From positions 186,001-250,000 of the forward strand of contig NZ_CALKHS010000001.1 of NCBI RefSeq assembly GCF_937988725.1: a DNA stretch of 64,000 bases. The letters are read 5' to 3'. Of this stretch, positions 1 to 9,939 are shown piece by piece; within the stretch, counting starts at the first letter, position 1, and each line of letters starts with the position of its first letter. This stretch comes from an uncultured Castellaniella sp. (GTDB taxonomy: Bacteria > Pseudomonadota > Gammaproteobacteria > Burkholderiales > Burkholderiaceae_B). Under the pieces are notes generated by a model, which was not told where the DNA came from, ran no database searches, and saw only the letters and a list, made by a program, of their open reading frames with translations. The position numbers were made by a program, and so were the translations under genes.

Positions 1-718
1 GCAGCATGGCCTGGTCACTGTGTTGACCATCAACCGGCCGGACCGGCGCAATGCCATCTGCAAGGACACGGCATTGGCGCTGCAGCAGGCATTGGCCGAT
101 TTCGACGACTCCGGGCAGCGGGTGGCCGTCATCACCGGATCCGGCGACGAAGCGTTCTCCGCGGGGGCCGACGTCAACAATCTGCCGGAACTCTGGCGGT
201 GCATCCCCGGCGTGGGGGTGGTGACGGACAAGCCCATCATCGCCGCGACGGCGGGCTGGGTCGTGGGCGGCGCCATGGTGATGCACATGATGTGCGATCT
301 GGCGGTGGCCGCGGAGAACACGCGCTTCTCGTATCCGGAAGGAAAGATGGGGTTCACCGGCGGCATGATCGCCGGGCTGGCCGCCCGCGTCCCCCACAAG
401 ATCGCCATGGAATTCATCCTGCGCGGCAAGCCCATGAACGCCCGGCGGGCCTATGAAGTCGGGCTGGTGAACGAGGTCGTGCCGGTCGGGCGGCAGGTCG
501 ACGCCGCGCTTGCCATGGCGCAGGAGCTGGCGGCGATGGCCCCCCTGGTGCTGCGCACCATCAAGCGGTTCGTCCGGGATGACGTGCTGCCGCGGGGCCC
601 GTCGGAGCGGATGGCGCTCACCCTGTCGCAGCTGGGGGCGATCCAGAGCAGCCGGGACATCGAGGAAGGCCGCCGCGCCTTCCGTGAAAAACGAGCGCCC
701 GGCTTCGAAGGGCGATGA
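1..718 (+). CDS. Enoyl-CoA hydratase/isomerase (crotonase) family protein, 5' partial
   Basis: The reading frame is open from base 2, and the first codons (Q-H-G-L-V-T-V-L-T-I-N-R-P) are the usual second beta strand of the crotonase fold, so the true start lies upstream of the window. About 238 codons remain of a family norm near 255-260. The oxyanion-hole segment F-S-A-G-A-D is present. In the G-G-A-M/M-M-C-D region the position of the first catalytic glutamate of enoyl-CoA hydratase appears to be valine, while the second (in Y-P-E-G) is kept. This suggests an isomerase or other crotonase activity rather than plain hydration. It heads, or belongs to, the operon of an aminotransferase, an aldehyde dehydrogenase and a peptide-type ABC transporter, 101 bases upstream of the next start. 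The substrate is unknown. Confidence 0.85.
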   Translation, partial: QHGLVTVLTINRPDRRNAICKDTALALQQALADFDDSGQRVAVITGSGDEAFSAGADVNNLPELWRCIPGVGVVTDKPIIAATAGWVVGGAMVMHMMCDLAVAAENTRFSYPEGKMGFTGGMIAGLAARVPHKIAMEFILRGKPMNARRAYEVGLVNEVVPVGRQVDAALAMAQELAAMAPLVLRTIKRFVRDDVLPRGPSERMALTLSQLGAIQSSRDIEEGRRAFREKRAPGFEGR

Positions 719-819
719 ATGCCATCCGTGAATGCGGGTGGCTGGCGGGAATTGTTAACGGATCCGCCTCCTGCAAGGGCGGGCAGGCGCGACCCTCGGT
801 CGAGGAAAGGAGATGTGTC

Positions 820-2202
820 ATGAGCAGTGAACAGGGACGGGTGTCCCGGGATATCGAAAGTCTGGTGCATCCATACACCAATCTGGAGGCGCACCTGCAC
901 AAAGGGCCCTTGATCATGGAGCGGGGCGAAGGCGTCTACGTGTTCGACGACCAGGGCCGCCGTTACCTGGAAGGGATGTCCGGCCTGTGGTGCGCTTCCC
1001 TGGGGTTCTCGGAGCCGCGCCTGGTGGAGGCGGCGACGAAACAGCTGTCGAAGCTGCCCTATTACCAGCTGTTCAATTCGCGATCCCACGGGCCGGCGAT
1101 CGATTTGTCGGAGAAACTGCTGTCGATCGCCCCCAGGTCCTTGGGAAAGGTTCTCTATGCCAATTCCGGCTCCGAGGCCAACGACGCCGCCGTCAAGCTC
1201 GTCTGGTTCTACAACAATGCCATGGGGCGGCCTGAAAAGAAGAAGATCATCTCCCGCTGGCGCGCCTACCACGGCGTGACGGTCGCCGCCGCGAGCCTGA
1301 CCGGGCTGCCCGCGAATCACCAGGATTTCGACCTGCCGATCGACCGGATCCTGCATACGGACTGCCCCAGCTACTATCACGAGGCGCTGCCGGGTGAAAC
1401 GGAGGCGCAGTTCACCCGCCGCATCGTGGGCAATCTGGAATCCCTGATTCTGCGCGAAGGGCCGGACACGATCGCCGCCTTCATCGCCGAGCCGGTCAAT
1501 GGCTCGGGCGGCGTGATCGTCCCGCCGCAGGGCTATTTCGAACAGGTGCAGGCCTTGCTGAAAAAGCACGACATCCTGTTCATCGTCGATGAGGTGATCT
1601 GCGGCTTCGGGCGGACGGGCGAGATGTTCGGCTGCGATACCTTCAATCTCGAGCCCGACATCATGACCGTGGCCAAGGCCCTGTCGGCCTCTTACCTGCC
1701 GATTTCGGCCACCCTGGTCAGCCAGAAGCTCTATGACAAGGTCGTCGAGCGGACCAAGGAGCTGGGGGTGTTCGCTCATGGCGTGACGTATTCGGGCCAC
1801 CCGGTGTGCGCCGCCGTCGCCCTGGAAACGCTGAAGATCTACGAAGAGCGGGATATCGTCGGCCACGTCCGCGCGGTGGCGCCCCACTTCCAGCATCGCC
1901 TGCGATCCCTCGCGAGCCATCCGCTGGTGGGCGAGGCGCGAGGCGTCGGATTGATCGGAGCCCTGGAGATCACGCAGGACAAGGCGTCCAAAACCCCCTT
2001 CGATGCCCGGAACAACATCGCGGCGCTCGTTCAGAACAAGGCCGTCGAGCGCGGCGTGCTGGTGCGCGGCATCCGCAATGCCGTGGCGATCAGCCCGCCG
2101 CTGATCATCACGAAGGAGCAGATCGACGAACTGTTCGACGGGATCGCCCATGGGCTCGACGAGGCCCTCGTCGTGGCGCGCCAGGCGGAGCTGGTCCAAT
2201 GA
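820..2202 (+). CDS. Class III (omega-amino acid type) PLP aminotransferase
   Basis: A 460-residue aminotransferase of the aspartate aminotransferase family III (omega-amino acid:pyruvate / beta-alanine / GABA type). S-G-S-E-A-N-D at 116-122 binds the PLP phosphate, D257 in D-E-V-I-C-G-F-G-R-T-G contacts the pyridine nitrogen, and K286 in T-V-A-K-A-L-S is the Schiff-base lysine. The frame is open further upstream, but the ATG at 820 has a clear AAAGGAG six bases before it and gives the normal N-terminus. Its stop overlaps the start of the aldehyde dehydrogenase (ATGA). The pair would convert a terminal amine to a semialdehyde and then to an acid. The exact amine substrate cannot be told from sequence. 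Confidence 0.9.
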   Translation: MSSEQGRVSRDIESLVHPYTNLEAHLHKGPLIMERGEGVYVFDDQGRRYLEGMSGLWCASLGFSEPRLVEAATKQLSKLPYYQLFNSRSHGPAIDLSEKLLSIAPRSLGKVLYANSGSEANDAAVKLVWFYNNAMGRPEKKKIISRWRAYHGVTVAAASLTGLPANHQDFDLPIDRILHTDCPSYYHEALPGETEAQFTRRIVGNLESLILREGPDTIAAFIAEPVNGSGGVIVPPQGYFEQVQALLKKHDILFIVDEVICGFGRTGEMFGCDTFNLEPDIMTVAKALSASYLPISATLVSQKLYDKVVERTKELGVFAHGVTYSGHPVCAAVALETLKIYEERDIVGHVRAVAPHFQHRLRSLASHPLVGEARGVGLIGALEITQDKASKTPFDARNNIAALVQNKAVERGVLVRGIRNAVAISPPLIITKEQIDELFDGIAHGLDEALVVARQAELVQ

Positions 2203-3659
2203 GCGGGGGCGATCGGGGGAAGGCGCCGGCCGTGATCGAGCTGTTCATCGACGGCCATTGGAGGCCCGCGGGCGATGGATCCGTTCGCGATGTCGTGGAC
2301 CCCGCCAGCGGGCGGGTCGCGGGGCGCGTGGCCCGGGCGACCCTGCGGGACCTGGACGATGCGCTGGCAAGCGCGCAGCGCGGCTTCGAGCAATGGAAAC
2401 AGGTGGCGGCCAGGGATCGCGCGGATGTGCTGCGCCGCGCCGCCGTCCTGGTCCGGGAACGCGCGCCGGAGATCGCCGCCACGATCTCCCGTGAAATCGG
2501 CAAGCCTGTCGCCGAGGCGGAACAGGAAGTGCGCAACTGCGCCGACGCGTTCGACTGGTGCGCCGAGGAAGGGCGCCGCGCCTACGGCCGCATGATCCCC
2601 GCCCGGCAGCGGGATGTCACCCAGATCGTGCTGCGCGAGCCCATCGGTCCGGTGGCGGCGTTCAGTCCCTGGAATTTTCCGGCGTCGCAGGCCGCCAAGA
2701 AACTCGGCGCGGCGATCGCCGTGGGCTGCTCGATCATCCTCAAGGGGCCCGAAGAAGCGCCGGGCGGCAGCGCCGCGCTGGTTCAGGCCCTGAAGGACGC
2801 GGGTCTGCCCGCGGGGGTGGCGAATCTCGTGTTCGGCGATCCGCCGATGATCTCCGATCATCTGATTCCGTCTCCCGTGGTCCGCAAGGTCTCGTTCACG
2901 GGGTCCGTTCCCGTGGGCAAGGCGCTGGCCCAGCTGGCGGGCAGGCACATGAAGCCTTGCACCCTGGAACTTGGGGGCCATGCGCCGGTGCTGGTGTTCG
3001 ACGATGCGGACCCGGGCGAGGTGGCGCGCTCGGTGGCCGCCGCCAAGTTTCGCAATGCGGGGCAGGTCTGCATTTCACCGACCCGGCTGTTCGTGCAGCG
3101 GGGCGTCTACGACCGTTTCGCCGCCGAGTTCGCGCGGGCCGCCGATGCGATCGTCGTGGGGCGGGGCGATCGGCCGGACGTGCGGATGGGGCCCCTGTCG
3201 AGCGGCCGCCGCGTCGACGCTGTGCAATCCCTGGTTGACGACGCCATCCAGAGGGGCGCGACGGTGCTGGCGGGCGGCGCCCGCATCGACGGGCCGGGGG
3301 TTTTCTTCCGGCCCACCGTGCTGGCCGATGTGCCCGCCGATGCGCGGATCTGGCATGAAGAGCCGTTCGGGCCGGTAGCGATCCTGGACGCGTTCGAGAC
3401 GGTCGAAGAGGCGTTGGCAAAGGCGAACGACACGGCCTACGGCCTGGCTTCCTATGCCTTCACCCGGTCCGCGGACCGGATCGCCAGCGTGACGGCGGGC
3501 ATGCAGGCCGGCATGCTGGCGATCAATCATTTTGCGCTGGGCGTGGCGGAAGCGCCTTTCGGCGGAATCAAGGATAGCGGGTATGGCCGCGAGGGAGGGG
3601 TCGAGGGACTGGAGGCTTATACGGTGACGAAGTTTGTGACACAGCGCGCGGTCGCCTAG
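2199..3659 (+). CDS. NAD(P)-dependent aldehyde (semialdehyde) dehydrogenase
   Basis: A 486-residue aldehyde dehydrogenase superfamily enzyme, closest in style to succinate-semialdehyde dehydrogenases. Visible motifs are S-P-W-N-F-P at 156-161 and K182 (cofactor binding), F-T-G-S at 233-236, general base E257 in L-E-L-G-G, and nucleophile C291 in G-Q-V-C-I-S. The C-terminal P-F-G-G-I-K-D-S-G-Y-G-R-E motif is intact. It starts at an ATG overlapping the aminotransferase stop by four bases, so the two are translationally coupled. The inferred role is oxidation of the semialdehyde made by the neighbouring transaminase; the substrate is unproven. Confidence 0.9.
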   Translation: MSGGDRGKAPAVIELFIDGHWRPAGDGSVRDVVDPASGRVAGRVARATLRDLDDALASAQRGFEQWKQVAARDRADVLRRAAVLVRERAPEIAATISREIGKPVAEAEQEVRNCADAFDWCAEEGRRAYGRMIPARQRDVTQIVLREPIGPVAAFSPWNFPASQAAKKLGAAIAVGCSIILKGPEEAPGGSAALVQALKDAGLPAGVANLVFGDPPMISDHLIPSPVVRKVSFTGSVPVGKALAQLAGRHMKPCTLELGGHAPVLVFDDADPGEVARSVAAAKFRNAGQVCISPTRLFVQRGVYDRFAAEFARAADAIVVGRGDRPDVRMGPLSSGRRVDAVQSLVDDAIQRGATVLAGGARIDGPGVFFRPTVLADVPADARIWHEEPFGPVAILDAFETVEEALAKANDTAYGLASYAFTRSADRIASVTAGMQAGMLAINHFALGVAEAPFGGIKDSGYGREGGVEGLEAYTVTKFVTQRAVA

Positions 3660-3691
3660 ATGCCGGCGCTCATTAAACACAGGAGAGAGAC

Positions 3692-5290
3692 ATGAATGTA
3701 ATGCGTTGGAAGCAAGCGCTTGGCGCCGCCGTCGCGGCGGCCGTGCTCGGCGGCGCCGGTCCGGCACTGGCCGCCACCCCGGCCGACACCCTGGTCATGG
3801 CGCGCAAGATCGACGACATCAAGTCGCTGGATCCCGCCGAGGTGTTCGAATGGGGCAGCGGCGAGATCATCAACAACCTGTATGTGCGTCTCATGACCTA
3901 TGATCCGCACGATTTCAGCAAGCTCGTGGGCGGCGCCGTGGCGTCCTGGCAGGTCTCCGACGACGGCCTCACCTATGAACTGAAGATCCGCAAAGGCCTG
4001 AAGTTCCAGTCCGGCCGCCCCCTGACGGCGCGGGATGCCGAATACTCCCTGCGGCGCGTCATCCACCTGGCCAAGACCCCGGTGTTCATCTTTCAGCAAC
4101 TGGGCTGGAACAAGGACAACGTGGCCGAGATGGTGCGGGCGCTCGACGACGAAACGCTGGTGCTGAAAGTCGCGAAGCCGTATTCCCCGTCCCTGGTCAT
4201 GAGCTGCCTGTCGGCGGGGGTGGCCTCGGTGGTGGACAGCGAGGAGGTCAGGAAGCACGAGCAGGACGGAGACTACGGCTACAACTGGCTCAAGACCCGT
4301 TCGGCCGGCGCGGGCGCCTATCGGCTGACGACCTGGAAACCCAAGGATGCCGTCGTGATGGAGTCCAATCCCGACTTCTACCTGGGTCCTCCGGCGCTCA
4401 AGCGCTTCATCGTGCGCCACATCCCCGAGCCCTCCGCCCAGCGGCTGTTGCTGCAGGCCGGCGACGTGGACATCGCCCGCGACCTGGGACCGGACCAGAT
4501 CAAGGCGTCGCGCTCGAACCCGGATCTGCGCGTCGACGTGTTCAAGAAGGTGAACACCTATTACGTCGGTCTGAACACGAAAAACGAGATCCTGGCCAAC
4601 CCCAAGGTCTGGGAAGCCTTTCGCTGGCTGATCGATTACGAGGGCATGGCCAACTCGTTCCTGGACGGCTATTTCGCCGTCCACCAGTCCTTCCTGACCG
4701 GCGACATGGGCCTGGAGGAGAAACCCTACCGTCTGGATGTGGAGAAGGCCAAGAAACTGCTGGCCGAGGCGGGCTATCCGAATGGCTTCTCGCTCGACTT
4801 CCTGGTGGCCAATCCGTCGCCGTTCCCGGATATCGCCCAGTCGATGCAGGCCACCTTCGCGCAGGCGGGCATCAAGCTCAATCTCGTGCTGCGCGATCAG
4901 GCCCAGGTGCTGGCGACCTACCGGTCGCGCGGCCACGAGATGGCCTTCGCCCGCTGGTCTCCGGACTACCTGGATCCGCATTCCACCGCCGAATTCTTCG
5001 TGCGCAATCCCGACAATTCGGACGCTTCGACCAACAAGTCGGCGGCCTGGCGCAATGCCTGGGACATTCCGGAGCTGTCGGCCATGACGGAAAAGGCCAT
5101 GCTGGAACGGGATCCCGAGGTCCGCAAGCAGATCTACCGGGAAGAGCAGAAGGTCGTGCAGAAGGACTCGCCGATGATCATGATGTTCCAGCTGATCGAG
5201 AGCACGGTGTCCCGCAAGGACACCAGCGGCTTCACGCCCGGGCCCGGCTTCGATACGGCCGTGTTCTGGAACACGCGCAAGGTGAAGTAG
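3692..5290 (+). CDS. ABC transporter periplasmic binding protein, peptide/opine family (SBP_bac_5)
   Basis: A 532-residue extracytoplasmic binding protein of the DppA/OppA/NikA family. It has a Sec signal peptide (basic M-N-V-M-R-W-K, hydrophobic core, cleavage after A-L-A near residue 27). The family pattern follows: an N-terminal lobe with L-D-P-A-E-V, then Y-E-L-K-I-R-K-G-L-K-F. AGGAGAGAGA precedes the ATG. It is the first gene of a complete five-gene transporter (binding protein, two permeases, two ATPases) lying 32 bases after the aldehyde dehydrogenase. The ligand is therefore probably the amino compound or small peptide that the upstream enzymes break down. Confidence 0.9.
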   Translation: MNVMRWKQALGAAVAAAVLGGAGPALAATPADTLVMARKIDDIKSLDPAEVFEWGSGEIINNLYVRLMTYDPHDFSKLVGGAVASWQVSDDGLTYELKIRKGLKFQSGRPLTARDAEYSLRRVIHLAKTPVFIFQQLGWNKDNVAEMVRALDDETLVLKVAKPYSPSLVMSCLSAGVASVVDSEEVRKHEQDGDYGYNWLKTRSAGAGAYRLTTWKPKDAVVMESNPDFYLGPPALKRFIVRHIPEPSAQRLLLQAGDVDIARDLGPDQIKASRSNPDLRVDVFKKVNTYYVGLNTKNEILANPKVWEAFRWLIDYEGMANSFLDGYFAVHQSFLTGDMGLEEKPYRLDVEKAKKLLAEAGYPNGFSLDFLVANPSPFPDIAQSMQATFAQAGIKLNLVLRDQAQVLATYRSRGHEMAFARWSPDYLDPHSTAEFFVRNPDNSDASTNKSAAWRNAWDIPELSAMTEKAMLERDPEVRKQIYREEQKVVQKDSPMIMMFQLIESTVSRKDTSGFTPGPGFDTAVFWNTRKVK

Positions 5291-5333
5291 CGTGATCGGG
5301 GAGCAGGTTGTGGAGTCTCCAGGAGAAAGGTGG

Positions 5334-6389
5334 ATGCGCGTGACGAATTGGCTCAAATCGCAGTCTTTGCGAGCGGGAATCAGGACGCTGTGCGTGCAGA
5401 CGTCCATGTTCGTCCTCACCATTTTCGGCCTGCTCCTCGTCACCTTCATGATCGGCCGGGTGGTCCCGGTCGATCCCGTGCTGGTGATCGTGGGCGACCG
5501 GGCGCCCGCCGAAGTCTATGCGCGCGTCTACGCCGAGCTCGGCCTGGACAAGCCCCTGTATCAGCAGTTTCTGATGTACCTGTACCAAGTGGCCCAGGGC
5601 GATTTCGGCACGTCGGTCCTGACTTCCCAGAACGTCGCCAAGGACATCGCGGCCTTTTTCCCCGCCACGATCGAACTGGCGGTCACGGGGACGCTCGTCG
5701 GCGTGCTGCTGGGCGTGCCCCTGGGCGTGTGGTCCGCGGTCAGGAAGAATTCCTTCCTGGACCAGTGCGTGCGGGTCGTCGCCCTGATCGGCTATTCGAT
5801 CCCGATCTTCTGGCTGGGGCTGGTCGGGCTGCTCGTCTTCTACGCGAAACTGGACTGGGTGGCCGGCGTGGGCCGCATCGATGCGGCGTACGAATACATC
5901 ATCGAGCGGGAAACCGGCTTTGTCCTCCTGGATGCGATGCTGCACGGCCAGTGGGACATCTTCCGGAATTTCCTGTCCCACCTGATACTGCCCGGCGCCT
6001 TGCTGGGCTACATGTCCATGGCATACATCATCCGCATGACGCGCTCCTTCATGCTGGAGCAGCTGGGACAGGAATATGTCGTGACGGCCCGGGTCAAGGG
6101 CCTGAGCGAGCGGCGCGTCGTCATGCATGCGTTTCGCAACGTGCTGGCGCAACTGATCACCGTCATCGCCTTGTCCTTCGCCTACCTGCTGGAAGGCGCC
6201 GTGCTGACCGAGACCGTGTTCGCCTGGCCGGGCCTGGGCCTGTACATCACCAACTCGCTGTTCGCGGCGGATATGAACGCCGTCCTGGCGGGAACGACCG
6301 TCATCGGCGCCAGCTTTGTCCTGCTCAATGCATTTTCCGATGCCCTGGGCACGGTCTTCGATCCAAGAACCCGGAGCGCGCGCACATGA
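5334..6389 (+). CDS. ABC transporter permease, DppB type
   Basis: A 351-residue inner-membrane permease of the DppB/OppB/GsiC family with an N-terminal TM helix (F-V-L-T-I-F-G-L-L-L-V-T) and five later helices. The EAA-like cytoplasmic loop that docks the ATPase lies in V-T-A-R-V-K-G-L-S-E-R-R. The frame extends back to a GTG at 5292, but AGGAGAAAGG at 5321-5330 favours the ATG at 5334. A long loop between TM3 and TM4 is typical of the family. The stop overlaps the next permease by ATGA. Confidence 0.9.
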   Translation: MRVTNWLKSQSLRAGIRTLCVQTSMFVLTIFGLLLVTFMIGRVVPVDPVLVIVGDRAPAEVYARVYAELGLDKPLYQQFLMYLYQVAQGDFGTSVLTSQNVAKDIAAFFPATIELAVTGTLVGVLLGVPLGVWSAVRKNSFLDQCVRVVALIGYSIPIFWLGLVGLLVFYAKLDWVAGVGRIDAAYEYIIERETGFVLLDAMLHGQWDIFRNFLSHLILPGALLGYMSMAYIIRMTRSFMLEQLGQEYVVTARVKGLSERRVVMHAFRNVLAQLITVIALSFAYLLEGAVLTETVFAWPGLGLYITNSLFAADMNAVLAGTTVIGASFVLLNAFSDALGTVFDPRTRSART

Positions 6390-7273
6390 AATCGTGGCTA
6401 CTTGCGGATTCCCCTTCGTCTCGCCTCCAGGCCAACCTGGGGCAGCTCTATCTCCTGCTGCGCAGTTTCTTCCGCAGCCCTCTGGCGGTGATCGGGCTGT
6501 GCATCGTGTGCCTGCTGCTGCTGTGCGCCGCATTCGCGCCCTGGCTGGCGACCCAGGACCCTTACCAGCAGGCGCTGACGCAGCGGCTGCTGCCGCCCAG
6601 CGCGGATCACTGGTTCGGCACCGATCATCTGGGGCGCGACATCTGGAGCCGCGTGATCCACGGGTCGCGCACGACGCTGCTGATCATCGTGATGGTGGCC
6701 GCCATCGTGGGGCCGCTGGGGCTGGCCATCGGCATTGTGGCCGGCTATGCGGGCGGCTGGGTGGATCGCGTGCTGATGCGCATCACCGACATCTTCCTGG
6801 CGTTTCCCCGGCTGGTGCTGGCGCTGGCCTTCACCGCGGTCCTGCGGCCCAGCGTCGAGAGCGCCATCATCGCCATCGCCGTCACGTCCTGGCCGGCCTA
6901 TGCGCGTCTGGCACGGGCGGAAACGCTGATGTACCGCAGCTCGGATTTCATCCAGGCCATCGAACTGCAGGGGGCCTCGCCTTTGCGGGTCCTGGTGGGG
7001 CATATCACCCCGTTGTGCCTGTCTTCGGTGATCGTGCGCCTGACGCTGGACATGGCGGGGGTGATCCTGATCGCGGCGGGACTCGGTTTTCTCGGGCTGG
7101 GGGCGCCTCCTCCGCAGGCGGAGTGGGGGGCCATGATCGCCGATGGACGCAATTATCTGCTCGACAGCTGGTGGGTGGCGACGATTCCCGGCCTGGCCAT
7201 TTGCATCGTCAGTCTCGGGTTCAACATTCTGGGCGACGGCATGCGCGACGTGCTCGATCCCAAGTCGAGGTGA
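6386..7273 (+). CDS. ABC transporter permease, DppC type
   Basis: A 295-residue partner permease of the DppC/OppC family. It has the characteristic N-terminal helix followed by the periplasmic H-W-F-G-T-D-H-L-G-R-D motif (about residues 72-82). The core permease domain follows, with a G-A-S-P-L-R-V-L ATPase-contact loop and the conserved end G-D-G-M-R-D-V-L-D-P. The start codon overlaps the DppB-type stop. It heterodimerises with the 5334-6389 product. Confidence 0.9.
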   Translation: MKSWLLADSPSSRLQANLGQLYLLLRSFFRSPLAVIGLCIVCLLLLCAAFAPWLATQDPYQQALTQRLLPPSADHWFGTDHLGRDIWSRVIHGSRTTLLIIVMVAAIVGPLGLAIGIVAGYAGGWVDRVLMRITDIFLAFPRLVLALAFTAVLRPSVESAIIAIAVTSWPAYARLARAETLMYRSSDFIQAIELQGASPLRVLVGHITPLCLSSVIVRLTLDMAGVILIAAGLGFLGLGAPPPQAEWGAMIADGRNYLLDSWWVATIPGLAICIVSLGFNILGDGMRDVLDPKSR

Positions 7274-7278
7274 CTCGC

Positions 7279-8115
7279 ATGCACAAACCTTTGTTGTCTT
7301 TGCGCAATCTGAACGTCACGTTCGAAGGGCCCAGGGGGCCGGTGCATGCCATCCGGGACGTCAGCTGGTCGATGGGCGCGGAGAAAGTCGGCATCGTCGG
7401 CGAATCCGGCTCCGGCAAGACGATTTCCTCACGGGCCATTCTGGGGCTGCTGCCCGCATCGGCGCAGGTCGCCGCGGACCAGATGGAGTTCGACGGCGTC
7501 GATCTGCGGACGCTGACCGGCTCGCAGTGGCGCGAAGTGCGCGGGCGCCGCATTTCGATGGTCATGCAGGACCCGCGCTATTCGCTCAATCCCGTGATGA
7601 CGGTGGGCGCGCAGATCATGGAAGCCTATCAGACGCATCATCGGGCCAGTCGGCAGGAAGCGCGGGCGCGCAGCTTCGAGATGCTGGAGGCCGTGCGCAT
7701 CAAGGATCCGGAACGGGTGTTCGGCGCGTATCCGCACGAGATCAGCGGCGGCATGGGGCAGCGGGTCATGATTGCCATGATGCTCATCCCCGAACCCAGG
7801 CTGCTGATCGCGGACGAGCCGACCTCGGCCCTGGACGTGACTGTCCAGAACAAGATCCTGGAAGTCATCGACGACATGGTGTCGCGGCATCGCATGGGAC
7901 TGATTTTCATCAGCCACGATCTCGATCTCGTGTCGACGTTCTGCGACCGCATTCTGATCATGTACCGCGGGCGCATCGTGGAAGAGTGCCGGGCCGATCG
8001 GCTGCACGCGGCGGAGCATCCGTATACCCGGGGGCTGCTTGCCTGCGCCCCCAGGCTGGGAGAGCGGCGGGAGCGCCTGGCGGTGCTCGACAGGCAGGAG
8101 GCATGGGAACGATGA
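7279..8115 (+). CDS. ABC transporter ATPase, DppD type
   Basis: A 278-residue nucleotide-binding subunit. Walker A is G-E-S-G-S-G-K-T near residues 41-48, the Q-loop lies in V-M-Q-D-P, the signature is I-S-G-G-M-G-Q-R, Walker B is L-L-I-A-D-E-P-T, and the switch histidine is in I-S-H-D. The C-terminal H-P-Y-T-R-G-L-L tail is the oligopeptide-transporter extension. It is slightly shorter than the usual 310-330 residues because that extension, and with it the usual iron-sulfur-type cysteine segment, is reduced. The ATG is five bases after the permease stop. It pairs with the next ATPase. Confidence 0.88.
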   Translation: MHKPLLSLRNLNVTFEGPRGPVHAIRDVSWSMGAEKVGIVGESGSGKTISSRAILGLLPASAQVAADQMEFDGVDLRTLTGSQWREVRGRRISMVMQDPRYSLNPVMTVGAQIMEAYQTHHRASRQEARARSFEMLEAVRIKDPERVFGAYPHEISGGMGQRVMIAMMLIPEPRLLIADEPTSALDVTVQNKILEVIDDMVSRHRMGLIFISHDLDLVSTFCDRILIMYRGRIVEECRADRLHAAEHPYTRGLLACAPRLGERRERLAVLDRQEAWER

Positions 8116-8879
8116 ACAATACCGATACGATGGTCGATGTGGCCAATCTGGATGTGCGCTACGGGGCGTTTCATGCCGTGCAGGACGTCTCGTTCCGGGT
8201 GGGGCGCGGCGAGAGCTTCGGCCTGGTCGGGGAATCGGGCTCCGGGAAATCGACGGTGCTCAGGGCGATGATGGGGCTGGCCCCCGGCGATGCGGCGCGG
8301 ATGGAAATCGGCGGCGTCTCGATTGCGCATTCCCGGGACAAGGCCTTTTGCCGGCGGGTGCAGATGGTGTTCCAGGACCCTTATGGATCCATCCATCCCC
8401 GGCATCCCGTGGACCGCATTCTTGCCGAGCCCCTGGGCATACACAAGATCCCCGATGCGGAGAACCGCATCCTGCGGACGTTGAAGGATGTCGGGCTCGG
8501 GCCCGCCTTCCGCTTCCGCTTTCCCCATCAGCTGTCGGGCGGGCAGCGCCAGCGGGTGGCGATTGCGCGGGCCTTGATCACGGAACCCGAGGTGCTGCTG
8601 CTCGATGAGCCGACCTCGGCGCTGGACGTGTCGGTGCAGTCGGAGATCCTCAATCTGCTCGACGGTCTGCGCCGGGAGCGGGGCCTCAGCTATGTCATGG
8701 TGAGCCATAACCTGGCGGTCGTGGCGCACATGTGTTCACGGCTCGCCGTCATGAACCGGGGGCGGATCGTCGAGGAGATGACGCGGGAGGACCTGAACGC
8801 GGGGAAGGCGGGCGAACCGTACACGCGGGAACTGATCGCCGCCAGCAAGGGGTATCGGCCGGTGAAGGCGGCGGCCTGA
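8112..8879 (+). CDS. ABC transporter ATPase, DppF type
   Basis: A 255-residue second ATPase of the peptide-type transporter. It has Walker A G-E-S-G-S-G-K-S, signature L-S-G-G-Q-R-Q-R and Walker B L-L-L-D-E-P-T, followed by S-A-L-D-V-S-V-Q. The switch histidine lies in V-S-H-N rather than S-H-D, a tolerated variant. An ATG also exists nine bases upstream, but the AGGAGG at about 8095-8100 is spaced correctly only for 8112, which also gives the ATGA overlap with the preceding stop. The protein is short (the usual length is about 320-330), lacking most of the C-terminal oligopeptide extension. Confidence 0.87.
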   Translation: MNNTDTMVDVANLDVRYGAFHAVQDVSFRVGRGESFGLVGESGSGKSTVLRAMMGLAPGDAARMEIGGVSIAHSRDKAFCRRVQMVFQDPYGSIHPRHPVDRILAEPLGIHKIPDAENRILRTLKDVGLGPAFRFRFPHQLSGGQRQRVAIARALITEPEVLLLDEPTSALDVSVQSEILNLLDGLRRERGLSYVMVSHNLAVVAHMCSRLAVMNRGRIVEEMTREDLNAGKAGEPYTRELIAASKGYRPVKAAA

Positions 8880-8884
8880 TGTCT

Positions 8885-8901
8885 GCGCCGCCGCGCGGCG
8901 C
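8885..8901. terminator. GC-rich hairpin between convergent transporter operons
   Basis: GCGCCGC at 8885-8891 and GCGGCGC at 8895-8901 form a perfect 7-bp stem with a three-base loop in the 31-base gap between two convergent ATPase genes. There is no T-run on either side, so a Rho-independent terminator is not proven. It could be a bidirectional pause or stabiliser hairpin. Confidence 0.3.
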
Positions 8902-8910
8902 GGGATCGGC

Positions 8911-9935
<1,025 letters not shown>

Positions 9936-9939
<4 letters not shown>

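Noticed and set aside
451..2199. A 580-codon minus-strand frame over the crotonase and aminotransferase genes
   Set aside because: Antisense shadow without family features; the plus-strand genes explain the region.
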